The position numbers and the translations under genes are program-made. The notes beneath the pieces were generated by a model. It was not told where the DNA came from, made no database searches, and saw only the letters and a list, made by a program, of their open reading frames with translations. This document shows, one piece after another, positions 1-6,770 of a DNA stretch of 20,711 nucleotides; position 1 is the stretch's first letter; each line of letters begins with the position of its first letter. The DNA is from Dehalococcoidia bacterium UBA1332 (GTDB lineage Bacteria > Chloroflexota > Dehalococcoidia > Lucifugimonadales > Lucifugimonadaceae), in contig DBSW01000156.1 in NCBI GenBank assembly GCA_002306745.1, forward strand, positions 1 through 20,711. Direction: 5' to 3'.

Positions 1-370
1 TCAATTGGGTGTGCCAGATAAAAAAGCTATCGGAGTGATGGGGGATGGGACAGCGATTATGACGGTTCAGGCACTCTGGACTGCTGCAAATTCGAACATC
101 CCGGCGATTTTCGTGATCTGTAATAACCAGTCGTACCGAATATTGAAGTTGAATTCAAACGTCTATCACAGGCTACAAGGAATGGAAGACCCAACGGATT
201 ATTTCGCAACTGATTTCGACATACCGTTAGATTTCTGCAAACAAGCAGATGCATACGGTGTTGAAGGAGTAAGGGTAGAAAATCCTGAAGATTTAATTAA
301 CCAGGTTCGCAGGGGAGCTGATATGGATAAACCCTTAGTAATCGATGCGATTATTGACGGTTCAGTATAG
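1..370 (+). CDS. ThDP-dependent enzyme, acetolactate synthase / benzoylformate decarboxylase-like (3' end only)
   Basis: The reading frame is open at the left edge (in phase from base 2), so only the C-terminal pyrophosphate-binding domain is present, ending at TAG 368-370. It carries the ThDP/Mg signature GDGTAIM followed about 27 residues later by the NN pair in ICNNQSYRILK. This is the pattern of acetolactate synthases, benzoylformate decarboxylases and related 2-oxoacid decarboxylases, where the Asp and Asn bind the metal that holds ThDP. The Leu-Asn stretch after YRILK resembles decarboxylase and lyase branches more than biosynthetic IlvB, but substrate cannot be told from this fragment. 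It converges on the mutarotase-like gene. A second, complete gene of the same superfamily lies at the other end of the window. The family call is firm; the specific reaction is unknown. Confidence 0.9.
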   Translation, partial: QLGVPDKKAIGVMGDGTAIMTVQALWTAANSNIPAIFVICNNQSYRILKLNSNVYHRLQGMEDPTDYFATDFDIPLDFCKQADAYGVEGVRVENPEDLINQVRRGADMDKPLVIDAIIDGSV

Positions 371-424
371 ATAACATCGTGCGCTAAGCAACGGTTATCC
401 GTTATTCCGGTTATGTGTATCTAA

Positions 425-453
425 ATCCATCTCTAAATGATCCTCCATAGATG
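425..453. repeat. Imperfect 29-bp direct repeat, copy 1
   Basis: This 29-base stretch begins with the 12-mer ATCCATCTCTAA and recurs at 1042-1070 with only a few changes (the same 12-mer, then TGAT, then CCATA...ATG). The two copies bracket the mutarotase-like gene, in the same orientation. The origin is unknown; it could be a recombination scar, a duplicated regulatory site, or a short dispersed intergenic repeat. Confidence 0.55.
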
Positions 454-490
454 CGATCTAGCACGCTGCTTTGCAATTACAGCGTTGGCA

Positions 491-838
491 CTAAAAATAA
501 TCTTCGGTGTCGAATACCTGGTTAATGGGAGTCCATTCATCGATGTTCCCCGACCCAAGTTTCTTTGAGAAAGAGGTCATCAGCTTTGACCACTCTGCAA
601 CTTTTGGATGTGGGGGTTCTATATGTATTCCATCCTCAAGCTTAAAATCTTTATCCACTTCCAGCAGCATTATTAGCCGGTTGCCGGAGTTATAAATTCG
701 CATTCTTCCGATCGGCCTTCTCTTCAGGTCTTCTATGACATCCGGCCAAACGTCTGCATGGTAGTCAATATATTGTTGGATCTTCGATTTATCCTCAGAT
801 AGATCCACCTGCAGTACGATCATTTTTTGCTCTGACAT
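491..838 (-). CDS. L-rhamnose / L-fucose mutarotase-like protein (RhaM/DUF718 family)
   Basis: This is a protein of about 115 residues that matches the small dimeric ferredoxin-like mutarotases interconverting alpha and beta anomers of L-rhamnose or L-fucose. Family marks are the YHADVWPDV segment (His27 and Trp31, the H-x-x-x-W-P motif), the IYNSGNRLIMLLEV strand, and the C-terminal W-T-P...VF region. A longer frame reaches ATG 886. I chose ATG 838 because AAAGGG (complement of 847-852) lies 8 nt upstream and the family motif starts soon after. The gene is 296 nt downstream of the COG3618 amidohydrolase on the same strand. Together with that gene, the SDR and the MR/MLE enzyme it fits a deoxysugar oxidation pathway. 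Which sugar is used is inference. Confidence 0.8.
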   Translation of the reverse strand: MSEQKMIVLQVDLSEDKSKIQQYIDYHADVWPDVIEDLKRRPIGRMRIYNSGNRLIMLLEVDKDFKLEDGIHIEPPHPKVAEWSKLMTSFSKKLGSGNIDEWTPINQVFDTEDYF

Positions 839-956
839 CAGCAATGCCCTTTCATGGTGAGTCAACAATATTGTCATAGAGCACATGGTTTGGATAACTA
901 TGAAGCAAGTTCAAACGTGCAACTACACAAGTCCGAACTATACGAGATGATTCGGT

Positions 957-1036
957 CTCCTGAATGACACCCCTTAGGAAGGGGTTATACATGGCATTTA
1001 TTTGTCATTGAGTTTAGTTTAGGTGTCATTCGGGAG
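957..1036. repeat. Near-perfect 15-bp inverted repeat with nested hairpin and a competing third arm
   Basis: The left arm CTCCTGAATGACACC (957-971) pairs with GGTGTCATTCGGGAG (1022-1036) with one mismatch, which would be a G-U pair in RNA. Inside it are a perfect 6-bp hairpin CCCCTT-AGG-AAGGGG (970-984) and an extra TGTCATT (1003-1009) that can compete for the left arm. It lies in the 296-nt gap upstream of the mutarotase gene, beginning about 120 nt before its start codon. It could be a transcript leader structure, a terminator-like element without a U tract, or a remnant of a small inverted-repeat element. I saw no clear target-site duplication. Confidence 0.6.
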
Positions 1037-1041
1037 TCGAT

Positions 1042-1070
1042 ATCCATCTCTAACTGATATCCATATGATG
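1042..1070. repeat. Imperfect 29-bp direct repeat, copy 2; contains spaced GATATCCAT motifs
   Basis: This is the second copy of the element at 425-453. It overlaps two exact copies of GATATCCAT at 1039-1047 and 1056-1064, a 17-bp period. The copies lie just downstream of the COG3618 gene. The 17-bp phasing of an identical 9-mer could reflect a protein-binding array or a local duplication; no function is known. Confidence 0.5.
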
Positions 1071-1134
1071 TTAAATTCACTTTTTCGAGTCGCCAGAGGT
1101 CTGCTGGAGGATATGACGCTCATCTAGGGTAGCT

Positions 1135-2139
1135 CTACGAAAGTCGATAGGCACGTACGGCTGTATCTCTGAACAGTGATGAGCGCTCGGCTGGGGATAG
1201 TTTTTTACTGAGAAGTTTGAAGGCATTCCAGAGAACTGTGTACGAAGTCGACTGGTTATCGACAGGGAAGTTACTCTCGAACATGCAACGGTCAGGCCCT
1301 AGAGTTTCGATCGCGAAGTTGTAGTACGACGATATTCCGTCTGCCAGTTCTTGAGATGATGGTGGGGCGCTTCGCTCATTCCATTGGTGTCCACCAAGTG
1401 GCATTCCGACTCCGCCCAACTTCATCACGACATTCTCGCAGCCAGCCAGTTCGGTGATACCACTTCGCCAGACTTGGGCAACTTCGTCGTCTCTCCCGAC
1501 GTACGGACCGATTCCAAGCGGCACGCCGGTGTGATTGAGAATTATCGTTACATCAGGGAACGATCTAGCAAGATCAACCAGTTCATTTAGCTGGGGGTGA
1601 TAGACCTGAGCATCGAAGCTCAGACCAAGTTTTTGAAGTGCTGCAAATCCTGTTCGGAAGTCGGAGTCTCCCAGCAAGCCTTCCGGGGGATTCATGTAAC
1701 CGCCTATTTCTGGGCTGGCATCCCAACTCGACGCGTTACGAATTCCCTTGAAACGATCCCTGCTGGCGGCGATGTGAGCTTCGAGAACTTCGGTTACCTC
1801 GTCGCCATGACGTAGATCGGCGTAACCTACTATTCCTGCAGCAACCTTGGTATCTCCGTACATCCCGCTTGCGCTTTGGGCGGCAATACCCTGCACAAAC
1901 TCGGTTTCGCCAACCGGTCGCATTTTTTCTGGGCCGTCTTTTCTGTACATCGCGCTGCACTCGACGAAGACGGTCTCGGTGATGTTGTGTCCACCACCGG
2001 TGTCTATCAGCAATTCATCGAGAAAGTAGCGTCCGTCGGGTCGATCCCAGAAGTGATGGTGCGGATCGCAAATGGGCAGGTCGGGTTCCAGCGCTGTTTC
2101 CACCGTTAGTCCTAACCATTTTTCGTGATCGCTAGTCAT
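1135..2139 (-). CDS. COG3618 amidohydrolase-2 family hydrolase, probable sugar-acid lactonase
   Basis: This 334-residue TIM-barrel metallohydrolase belongs to the amidohydrolase-2 family (PF04909). The metal-binding DPHHHFWD box is at residues 25-32, NHTG at 203-206, and the late FESNFPVD motif with the catalytic-type Asp near 295. This subgroup includes L-fuconolactonase and L-rhamnono-lactonase as well as other lactone and decarboxylating hydrolases. The start ATG 2139 has GGGAG 6 nt upstream. It lies 327 nt downstream of the MR/MLE dehydratase on the same strand and upstream of the mutarotase. That context argues for opening an aldonolactone to an aldonic acid, the substrate of the dehydratase. 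It is slightly longer than many COG3618 members (about 280-300). The family is secure; lactonase function is inferred. Confidence 0.85.
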   Translation of the reverse strand: MTSDHEKWLGLTVETALEPDLPICDPHHHFWDRPDGRYFLDELLIDTGGGHNITETVFVECSAMYRKDGPEKMRPVGETEFVQGIAAQSASGMYGDTKVAAGIVGYADLRHGDEVTEVLEAHIAASRDRFKGIRNASSWDASPEIGGYMNPPEGLLGDSDFRTGFAALQKLGLSFDAQVYHPQLNELVDLARSFPDVTIILNHTGVPLGIGPYVGRDDEVAQVWRSGITELAGCENVVMKLGGVGMPLGGHQWNERSAPPSSQELADGISSYYNFAIETLGPDRCMFESNFPVDNQSTSYTVLWNAFKLLSKKLSPAERSSLFRDTAVRAYRLS

Positions 2140-2466
2140 ATTTTCTCCCGGTGAACTGACTGATTTTCTTCTAATGGATCGTTATCTACTTTGTTATAAA
2201 TGGTGAGTGTCAGAGTGCTGAAAACTAGTTTTAGACAGTATTTGTCACACCCTACGTCTGGGCATTTTTAAGATGCTGGCTTGCTGGCGAGCTACCTATG
2301 CTCGCATTATCTGGCTTGAAAACTATTACGTCTATAGGCGAGTCGCATCGGTTGTTTATCAGGCTTTCTAGTTAACCAAAAAATGGCACACAAAAAGTTG
2401 ATAGCTGTTGATAGCTTAAGGACTGTGGTTAATAATCGCTAAGCCGCGTGTCGAAGTACGATAGAA
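2140..2466. other. Gene-free spacer between MR/MLE and COG3618 genes
   Basis: No convincing coding frame is present. The spacer holds a perfect inverted repeat GCGAGC-N7-GCTCGC (2287-2305) without an adjacent T tract, an exact tandem 10-bp duplication GTTGATAGCT (2397-2416), and several AT-rich stretches. The COG3618 ribosome-binding site is at its low-coordinate end. Its length suggests that the downstream genes have their own promoter, but none matches well enough to place. Confidence 0.5.
2397..2416. repeat. Exact tandem duplication of GTTGATAGCT
   Basis: Two head-to-tail exact copies of a 10-mer lie in the spacer downstream of the MR/MLE gene. This is most likely a replication-slippage product; a two-site operator is possible but unsupported. 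Confidence 0.6.
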
Positions 2467-3579
2467 CTATTTTAGAACAGCCGTTTTTTTGCGTTGGATA
2501 AGGTCGAAGTCGATTTTCGCACCTAGTCCTGGTTCGTTTATAGCGTGCATGATTCCATTAGCGTCGGGTTCAGCTTCTTCTAAAAGACCGTATTTTTGAG
2601 CTGCTGCTGGCAGTAGGATCTCAAAGTACTCGGTGTTTCTGATCGCCATGCTTGCGTGTAGGTTGGCAATGTTGTTTAGGGAGTTACCGCCGTGGTGAAT
2701 TTCGTAGTTTGTGTGAAAAGCTTCAGCTAAATGTGCTGTTTTCATGACGGCGGTGATTCCGCCTTTTACGGCCACATCTCCCCTCAGGTAATCTGTGGCT
2801 TGGGCTACTAGCCATGGTGCATAAGCGGTAAACCCTCCAGGTGAGTTTTCTGTGGCCATGATCGGGATTTCGAGTCGCTCTTTAAGTTTTACGTAGTTGA
2901 AGATATCGTCGCTGGGTAGTGGGTCTTCGTACCAGTAGTAGTTGAGATTTTGGATTGCTTTTCCAACTTCGAGTGCTTGTGTGTAGTCGTATGCCCAAAT
3001 CGAATCAAGCATGAGTTTGAATTTGTCACCAACGGCATCTCGGACGGCTGCACATATCTCAATATCTTCTTCAACCGTTTGTGCGGGAGGGTGGATCTTG
3101 TAGCCTTGTAGGCCTTTTGCCTGATATTCGATTGCTTCTGCGGCATAGGCGTTGGCATCGGCGAGGCGTGGAGAACTGACATATGCGGGTATGCTGTCTC
3201 GGTATGTGCCTAGGAGTTGGTGAATCGGCAAGCCTGCTATTTTTCCGGCGAGATCCCAAAGGGCTACATCCACAGCACCTACAGCGCGAAGTGTTGTGTT
3301 CCGTGAAATTAAGATCATCGTGTCGTATATTCGTTCACGGTTCAGTGGGTTCTGACCTACGATAATTGGCTTCAGATAATGTATTAGAGAGCCACAATCG
3401 AACTCTGCACTGCGACCTGAAGAACCGAGGAATGCGTGCCCTTCAATGCCTTCGTCAGTAGAAATCGTCACTAGGCCCAGTTGACTATTACCCCCTATGG
3501 CGCCGGTATGTCGTTTGGCAATCCCTGTTGGGATCTCCTCCCATTTGAAAAGGGTGATCGTAAGATCGGTGATTTTCAT
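2467..3579 (-). CDS. Mandelate racemase/muconate lactonizing enzyme family protein, probable acid-sugar dehydratase
   Basis: This complete 370-residue enolase-superfamily enzyme has the N-terminal capping domain (about 1-125) and a C-terminal modified TIM barrel. Visible active-site positions are K161-I-H163 at the end of barrel strand 2, metal ligands D192 (MLDS), E218 (WYEDP) and E244 (ATEN), then D268 (RGDVAVKGG), H295/H296 (EIHHGG) and E320 (EYFEIL). These match the mandelate-racemase subgroup with its His-Asp dyad, which mostly dehydrates aldonates to 2-keto-3-deoxy acids. The usual K-x-K is K-x-H here. The start ATG 3579 has GAGGA 7 nt upstream and lies only 21 nt after the SDR stop, so the two are likely co-transcribed. 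L-fuconate or L-rhamnonate dehydration would fit the neighbours but is inferred. Confidence 0.9.
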   Translation of the reverse strand: MKITDLTITLFKWEEIPTGIAKRHTGAIGGNSQLGLVTISTDEGIEGHAFLGSSGRSAEFDCGSLIHYLKPIIVGQNPLNRERIYDTMILISRNTTLRAVGAVDVALWDLAGKIAGLPIHQLLGTYRDSIPAYVSSPRLADANAYAAEAIEYQAKGLQGYKIHPPAQTVEEDIEICAAVRDAVGDKFKLMLDSIWAYDYTQALEVGKAIQNLNYYWYEDPLPSDDIFNYVKLKERLEIPIMATENSPGGFTAYAPWLVAQATDYLRGDVAVKGGITAVMKTAHLAEAFHTNYEIHHGGNSLNNIANLHASMAIRNTEYFEILLPAAAQKYGLLEEAEPDANGIMHAINEPGLGAKIDFDLIQRKKTAVLK

Positions 3580-3600
3580 TGCTGAATCCTCGTATGGTCG

Positions 3601-4416
3601 CTAAACCATTCTTTGTCCGCCATCTATGTGTATGGACTGTCCTGTTATTGAACTAGCGTCATCTGAGCTTAAAAACGCCACAAGTTTGCCTATTTCTTCG
3701 ACAGTCTGTGCTCTACCTAGTGGAATCACCTCTTTGCTTTTCTGAACAAAGTTGTCATAGTCTTTCTGGGAGGCATTGTTTGGGTTCATACCATGAAATT
3801 CAGTCCAAACCTGTCCTGGGCAGATTGCGTTTACATTAATGTTATGTGCAGCGACGCTGGATGCGAGGTTTTGGGTGTAATTGATGACGGCGGCTTTTGA
3901 TGGACCATAAGGACTAGCCATTCCTTCGGGTCCTTTTGCTGGCCCCCACCATATTGGACCACGCCCCGCGCCAGAGGCCGTATTCACGATCTTTCCGTAT
4001 TTTCGTTCAATAAAATGAGGGAGTAGGGCTTTTGAGCAGCGCATGATGCCTTGTACATTGATGTTGAGGACTGTGTTCCAATTCTCTTCCCAGTCGTCGG
4101 TGAAATTGCTGCCTGTTTTCCCCTGAACCCTGCCGATGCCCGCGTTATTCGCAAGAATGTCGATTTGGCCAAAATGATTGATTGAATCCGCTACTGCTTT
4201 TTCAACAGAGTTTTTATCAGTTACGTCCATATCTATTGGTAAGCCTTTGCGGCCTAGTGTAGTGACTTCGGTGGCAACGAGTGATGCTCCTTCGCTGTTG
4301 AGATCGGCGATGGCCACATCGGCACCATTTGCGGCGAGTTGTAGTGCAATGCCTCGGCCAATTCCTTGACCACCGCCGGTTACTAGGGCCGTCTTACCTG
4401 TGAGGTCGACGAGCAA
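3601..4416 (-). CDS. SDR-family NAD(P)-dependent oxidoreductase, probable sugar dehydrogenase
   Basis: This classical short-chain dehydrogenase of 271 residues has the cofactor motif TGGGQGIG (13-20), Asp38 after the second strand (favouring NAD), NNAG (90-93), and catalytic Ser148 with Y170-G-P-S-K174. PGQVWTEF follows the sixth strand. The start is TTG at 4416: AAAGGAG (complement of 4426-4432) is 9 nt upstream and no in-frame ATG lies nearby. The stop is 21 nt before the MR/MLE dehydratase, so they form a tight pair. Plausible roles are oxidation of L-fucose/L-rhamnose to the lactone, or oxidation of the 2-keto-3-deoxy acid after dehydration; both steps use SDRs in known pathways. Sequence alone does not separate them. 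Confidence 0.9.
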   Translation of the reverse strand: MLVDLTGKTALVTGGGQGIGRGIALQLAANGADVAIADLNSEGASLVATEVTTLGRKGLPIDMDVTDKNSVEKAVADSINHFGQIDILANNAGIGRVQGKTGSNFTDDWEENWNTVLNINVQGIMRCSKALLPHFIERKYGKIVNTASGAGRGPIWWGPAKGPEGMASPYGPSKAAVINYTQNLASSVAAHNINVNAICPGQVWTEFHGMNPNNASQKDYDNFVQKSKEVIPLGRAQTVEEIGKLVAFLSSDDASSITGQSIHIDGGQRMV

Positions 4417-4425
4417 TTTACGTTT

Positions 4426-4432
4426 CTCCTTT
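4426..4432 (-). promoter_or_regulatory. Strong Shine-Dalgarno AAAGGAG supporting a TTG start for the SDR gene
   Basis: On the minus strand AAAGGAG precedes TTG 4416 by 9 nt. It is a near-consensus site and decides the start, because no in-frame ATG occurs close to it. Confidence 0.7.
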
Positions 4433-4561
4433 GATTGTGTTTATCGTACCCATAACCGTGCAGGTACAACGTTAGTGTTTACGGCGTTGCTGTAATCATT
4501 GCCACACTGAAATTTGTTTTTCGGAATAGTAGAACCTGTTTTATTGCAGTAACCATAGCAA

Positions 4562-5791
4562 TCACATTGATTCCATTCGATTCATAAAGCGATCGGCGGT
4601 TAATGCGATCGCAGCTACTGCTGTCGAATAGGTATCCGGGGATATATCAAATTTTTGATGGTGAGAAGGGTATTGCGTTGCAGGGTTGGAGTCTGAAGTT
4701 CCCACCATATAAAACACTCCATTTGTACGATGGAGCCAATGAAACATAGTATCGGCAGCAAGGCGAGGCTGTTTCATATCGATCACTGCATCTTCGCCTA
4801 GACCGTCAATCAAAGCTTGGCGCATTGTCCGTACTTCTTTAGGTGAACTAATTACTGCTGGCATGGGGCGTACATTGAAATCTAAATCGTATGTGGCTCC
4901 AAATGCATCGCAGATTCCGCGTACGAGTTGATCTATTTTTGTTGGCATACTTTCACGGAGCGATTCATTCGAGAACCTGAAAGATCCTTCAAGTACGACT
5001 TCACTTGCGATCAAATTATGAAGACGGCCACCGTTTATTGTCGTCCAATGGACGCTGACAGCTTCATTAATGTCCAGATGAGCGGCAAGACCCTGGGTCG
5101 CGGTGACTATTTGGCTGGCGACATATATTGCGTCAACACCTCTATGCGGTACTGCAGCATGTGATTCTTGCCCATGCACTGTTAGTCTCACTACATCATT
5201 GCCTGAAAATACGGTTCCAGGTTTTAGCGCAACTGTACCGGCTTTCCAATCAGGGTAAAAGTGAGCACCGAAAATTGCGTCAACATCTGGATTTTCTAGA
5301 GCCCCATCGCTAATCATCGCTTCTGCGCCGCATATTTCATCTGGTGGCACTGCTTCCTCTGAAGGCTCAAAAATAAATTTTATGGTTCCAGTCAGAGTTT
5401 TTTGTATCTCTCCCAAGATTTTGGCTGCACCTAGTAATGTGGCAACGTGACCGTCGTGTCCGCATAAATGCGCTACTCCATTGTTTTTCGATTGATACGA
5501 TGTGCCACATAGATCCTGAATTGCAAGGGCATCCATTTCTGCTCTGAATGCTAAAACAGGTCCATCCCCTCCTACACACTCTAGGGTGCCTACCACTCCT
5601 GTTTGGCCTACACCGCGCTGGACCGATATTCCCATCTTTTCTAGTTCTAACGCACAAATTTCGCTGGTTCTATGCTCTTCGAATCTCAACTCAGGGTGCC
5701 GATGAAAATCTTCGCGTAGCATTTGCACCCAGGGGGCGATATTTTCAGCTGATTTCAGAATTCTCTCTTGCGTATGAGTAAAATTGCCCAT
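4562..5791 (-). CDS. M20D-family amidohydrolase (hippurate / IAA-amino-acid hydrolase-like)
   Basis: This 409-residue cytoplasmic metallohydrolase belongs to the M20D/ACY1-like amidohydrolase family, which cleaves N-acyl or N-aryl amino acids and similar amides. Metal and catalytic residues are visible: CGHDGH (110-115), the Glu pair in FEPSEE (145-146), H177 in GAHFYP, the HAA dimerisation-domain motif in QESHAAVPHRG, and a C-terminal HHQKFD (about 377-382). The usual C-terminal G-[SA]-E-D-F segment is replaced by LAADTMFHW. No signal peptide is seen. ATG 5791 has a weak CAGGT upstream, and two palindromes lie within the next 70 nt. It heads the minus-strand block, 145 nt before the SDR, so it may or may not share that transcript. 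The substrate is unknown. Confidence 0.9.
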   Translation of the reverse strand: MGNFTHTQERILKSAENIAPWVQMLREDFHRHPELRFEEHRTSEICALELEKMGISVQRGVGQTGVVGTLECVGGDGPVLAFRAEMDALAIQDLCGTSYQSKNNGVAHLCGHDGHVATLLGAAKILGEIQKTLTGTIKFIFEPSEEAVPPDEICGAEAMISDGALENPDVDAIFGAHFYPDWKAGTVALKPGTVFSGNDVVRLTVHGQESHAAVPHRGVDAIYVASQIVTATQGLAAHLDINEAVSVHWTTINGGRLHNLIASEVVLEGSFRFSNESLRESMPTKIDQLVRGICDAFGATYDLDFNVRPMPAVISSPKEVRTMRQALIDGLGEDAVIDMKQPRLAADTMFHWLHRTNGVFYMVGTSDSNPATQYPSHHQKFDISPDTYSTAVAAIALTADRFMNRMESM

Positions 5792-5805
5792 GTTGTTGAT
5801 ACCTG

Positions 5806-5825
5806 CAATCGGTTAAACCCGATTG
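5806..5825. promoter_or_regulatory. Perfect palindrome CAATCGG-N6-CCGATTG, candidate operator
   Basis: A 7-bp perfect dyad with a TTAAAC centre lies 15 nt upstream of the M20 start codon. It is just downstream of a possible minus-strand -10 hexamer TAGAAT (5832 to 5827). Its half-site AACCCGATTG resembles AATCCGATCA in the dyad at 6613-6646, suggesting one regulator may act on both divergent units. This is inferred from sequence only. Confidence 0.5.
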
Positions 5826-5838
5826 AATTCTATTTGAG

Positions 5839-5857
5839 AGTCGAGAGCTCCTCGACT
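5839..5857. promoter_or_regulatory. Perfect inverted repeat AGTCGAG-N5-CTCGACT
   Basis: A 7-bp perfect stem with centre AGCTC sits upstream of the possible M20 -10 element and would overlap the promoter spacer or -35 region. No T run follows on either strand, so a terminator is unlikely; an operator or leader hairpin is more plausible. Confidence 0.45.
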
Positions 5858-5912
5858 ATTGGAGCCAAAGATGCCGTCGTATATCGTTGCTCTTGCTAGG
5901 TCGGATCGAAAT

Positions 5913-5931
5913 GTAGATCATGTGCATCTAC
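5913..5931. promoter_or_regulatory. Perfect inverted repeat GTAGAT-N7-ATCTAC
   Basis: This is the third dyad in about 130 bp of the divergent region between the M20 gene and the ABC importer. It is 6 bp per arm with spacer CATGTGC. Its sequence differs from the other two, so a different factor or chance would have to explain it. Confidence 0.35.
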
Positions 5932-6137
5932 TATTCCACATAGTATGCAACCGTAATTGGTGGAGTTTATGTCATACATAGAAGCAATAGAAATAGACGT
6001 TGTATCTGTTGATGAGCCCGGAAAGATGGATCTTTCGCCTGAGAAATTACCTGTTTCTAATCAAAAAATATCAAAGACTTCATCGAATGAGAAAAATAAC
6101 AAAAAGTTTAGATATCCCCATCTGCGCAGGAGAATGA

Positions 6138-6505
6138 AATTCTGATTTTTTTTCTAAAGTTAATTATCTGAAGACTGATGCCGTTGACATTATTCGTGCG
6201 GATGTTTCTTGGACAGGTGGAATTACGGGGACACTGAAGTCGGCACACTTTGCAGAAGGTTTTGGTGTCAACTGTGAACTGCATATGACTGTGATGTCCC
6301 TTATGGATGTAGCAAATCTACATGTCGCATTAGCCATAAAGAATTGTCGTTATTTGGAGCTTCCTTATCCCGATGGAGCCACCTTTGGGATTATTGATCC
6401 TATTAGAATTGATTCAAACGGAATGGTTGCAGCAGGTACTCGGCCTGGTTTAGGTGTCTCTCTAGATTGGGATGCAATCGACCTTAATACTATTTTCAAA
6501 CTGTG
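6138..6505 (+). pseudogene. C-terminal remnant of a second MR/MLE (enolase superfamily) gene
   Basis: From the in-frame stop at 6135 the frame runs 122 codons to TGA 6503-6505. It reads as only the last third of an enolase-superfamily barrel: RADVSWTGGITGTLKSAHFAE, then CELHM, then the NLHVALAIKN and RYLELPYPD stretches. These align position by position with RGDVAVKGGITAV, YEIHHGG, NLHASMAIRN and EYFEILLP of the intact paralog at 2467-3579. The capping domain, the KxK strand and the metal ligands are absent and no start or ribosome-binding site fits. A short frame at 5969-6145 (MSYIEAIEIDVVSV...) in another phase could be its residual N-terminus, with the middle deleted. It lies on the opposite strand to the intact paralog, so a simple tandem duplication is unlikely. 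Confidence 0.8.
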
Positions 6506-6612
6506 AAGCTACTAAAGCGCTGCGCTGTGCTTAACTAACGGTTAGCTGTGTATCTTGATAGGTGTTCCGACTCTTCGAAATCTCCCTGCTTAAGTGGGGA
6601 ATAAACGTACGT

Positions 6613-6646
6613 AATCCGATCACTTATAAATAGGCCTGATTGGATT
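6613..6646. promoter_or_regulatory. Inverted repeat AATCCGATCA-N14-TGATTGGATT, candidate operator upstream of the ABC importer
   Basis: The arms match at 9 of 10 positions and flank a TTATAAATA stretch. It sits just upstream of a consensus TTGACA (6657-6662), a position typical for an activator or repressor site. The half-sites resemble those of the palindrome at 5806-5825. Confidence 0.4.
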
Positions 6647-6656
6647 CATCACTTCT

Positions 6657-6685
6657 TTGACATAGAATCACGTTCAGCGAATGCT
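6657..6685 (+). promoter_or_regulatory. Possible sigma-70-type promoter for the ABC importer binding protein
   Basis: A perfect -35 TTGACA (6657-6662) is followed after 17 nt by AATGCT, a weak -10 match; TAATGT (6685-6690) is an alternative at longer spacing. It lies about 85 nt before the binding-protein start. Only the -35 is convincing. Confidence 0.3.
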
Positions 6686-6757
6686 AATGTGATTTAGGTA
6701 TGATCGACACACCAGTCATCAGATTTGATCAGAAGATTAAATAGAATGGTGGCATAC

Positions 6758-6762
6758 AAGGA
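6758..6762 (+). promoter_or_regulatory. Shine-Dalgarno AAGGA that decides the start of the binding-protein gene
   Basis: AAGGA is 2 nt from ATG 6765 but 8 nt from ATG 6771. The second spacing is normal, so 6771 is preferred although the frame is open from 6765. Confidence 0.6.
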
Positions 6763-6770
6763 ATATGACC

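Noticed and set aside
2287..2305. GCGAGC-N7-GCTCGC hairpin as a terminator for the MR/MLE gene
   Set aside because: No T run follows on the minus strand and the stem is only 6 bp, so it does not meet the usual pattern.
5957..6145. 62-residue plus-strand frame as an independent gene
   Set aside because: No domain is recognisable, and the second half is rich in Lys, Ser and Asn with no structure pattern. At most it holds the N-terminal scrap of the MR/MLE pseudogene.
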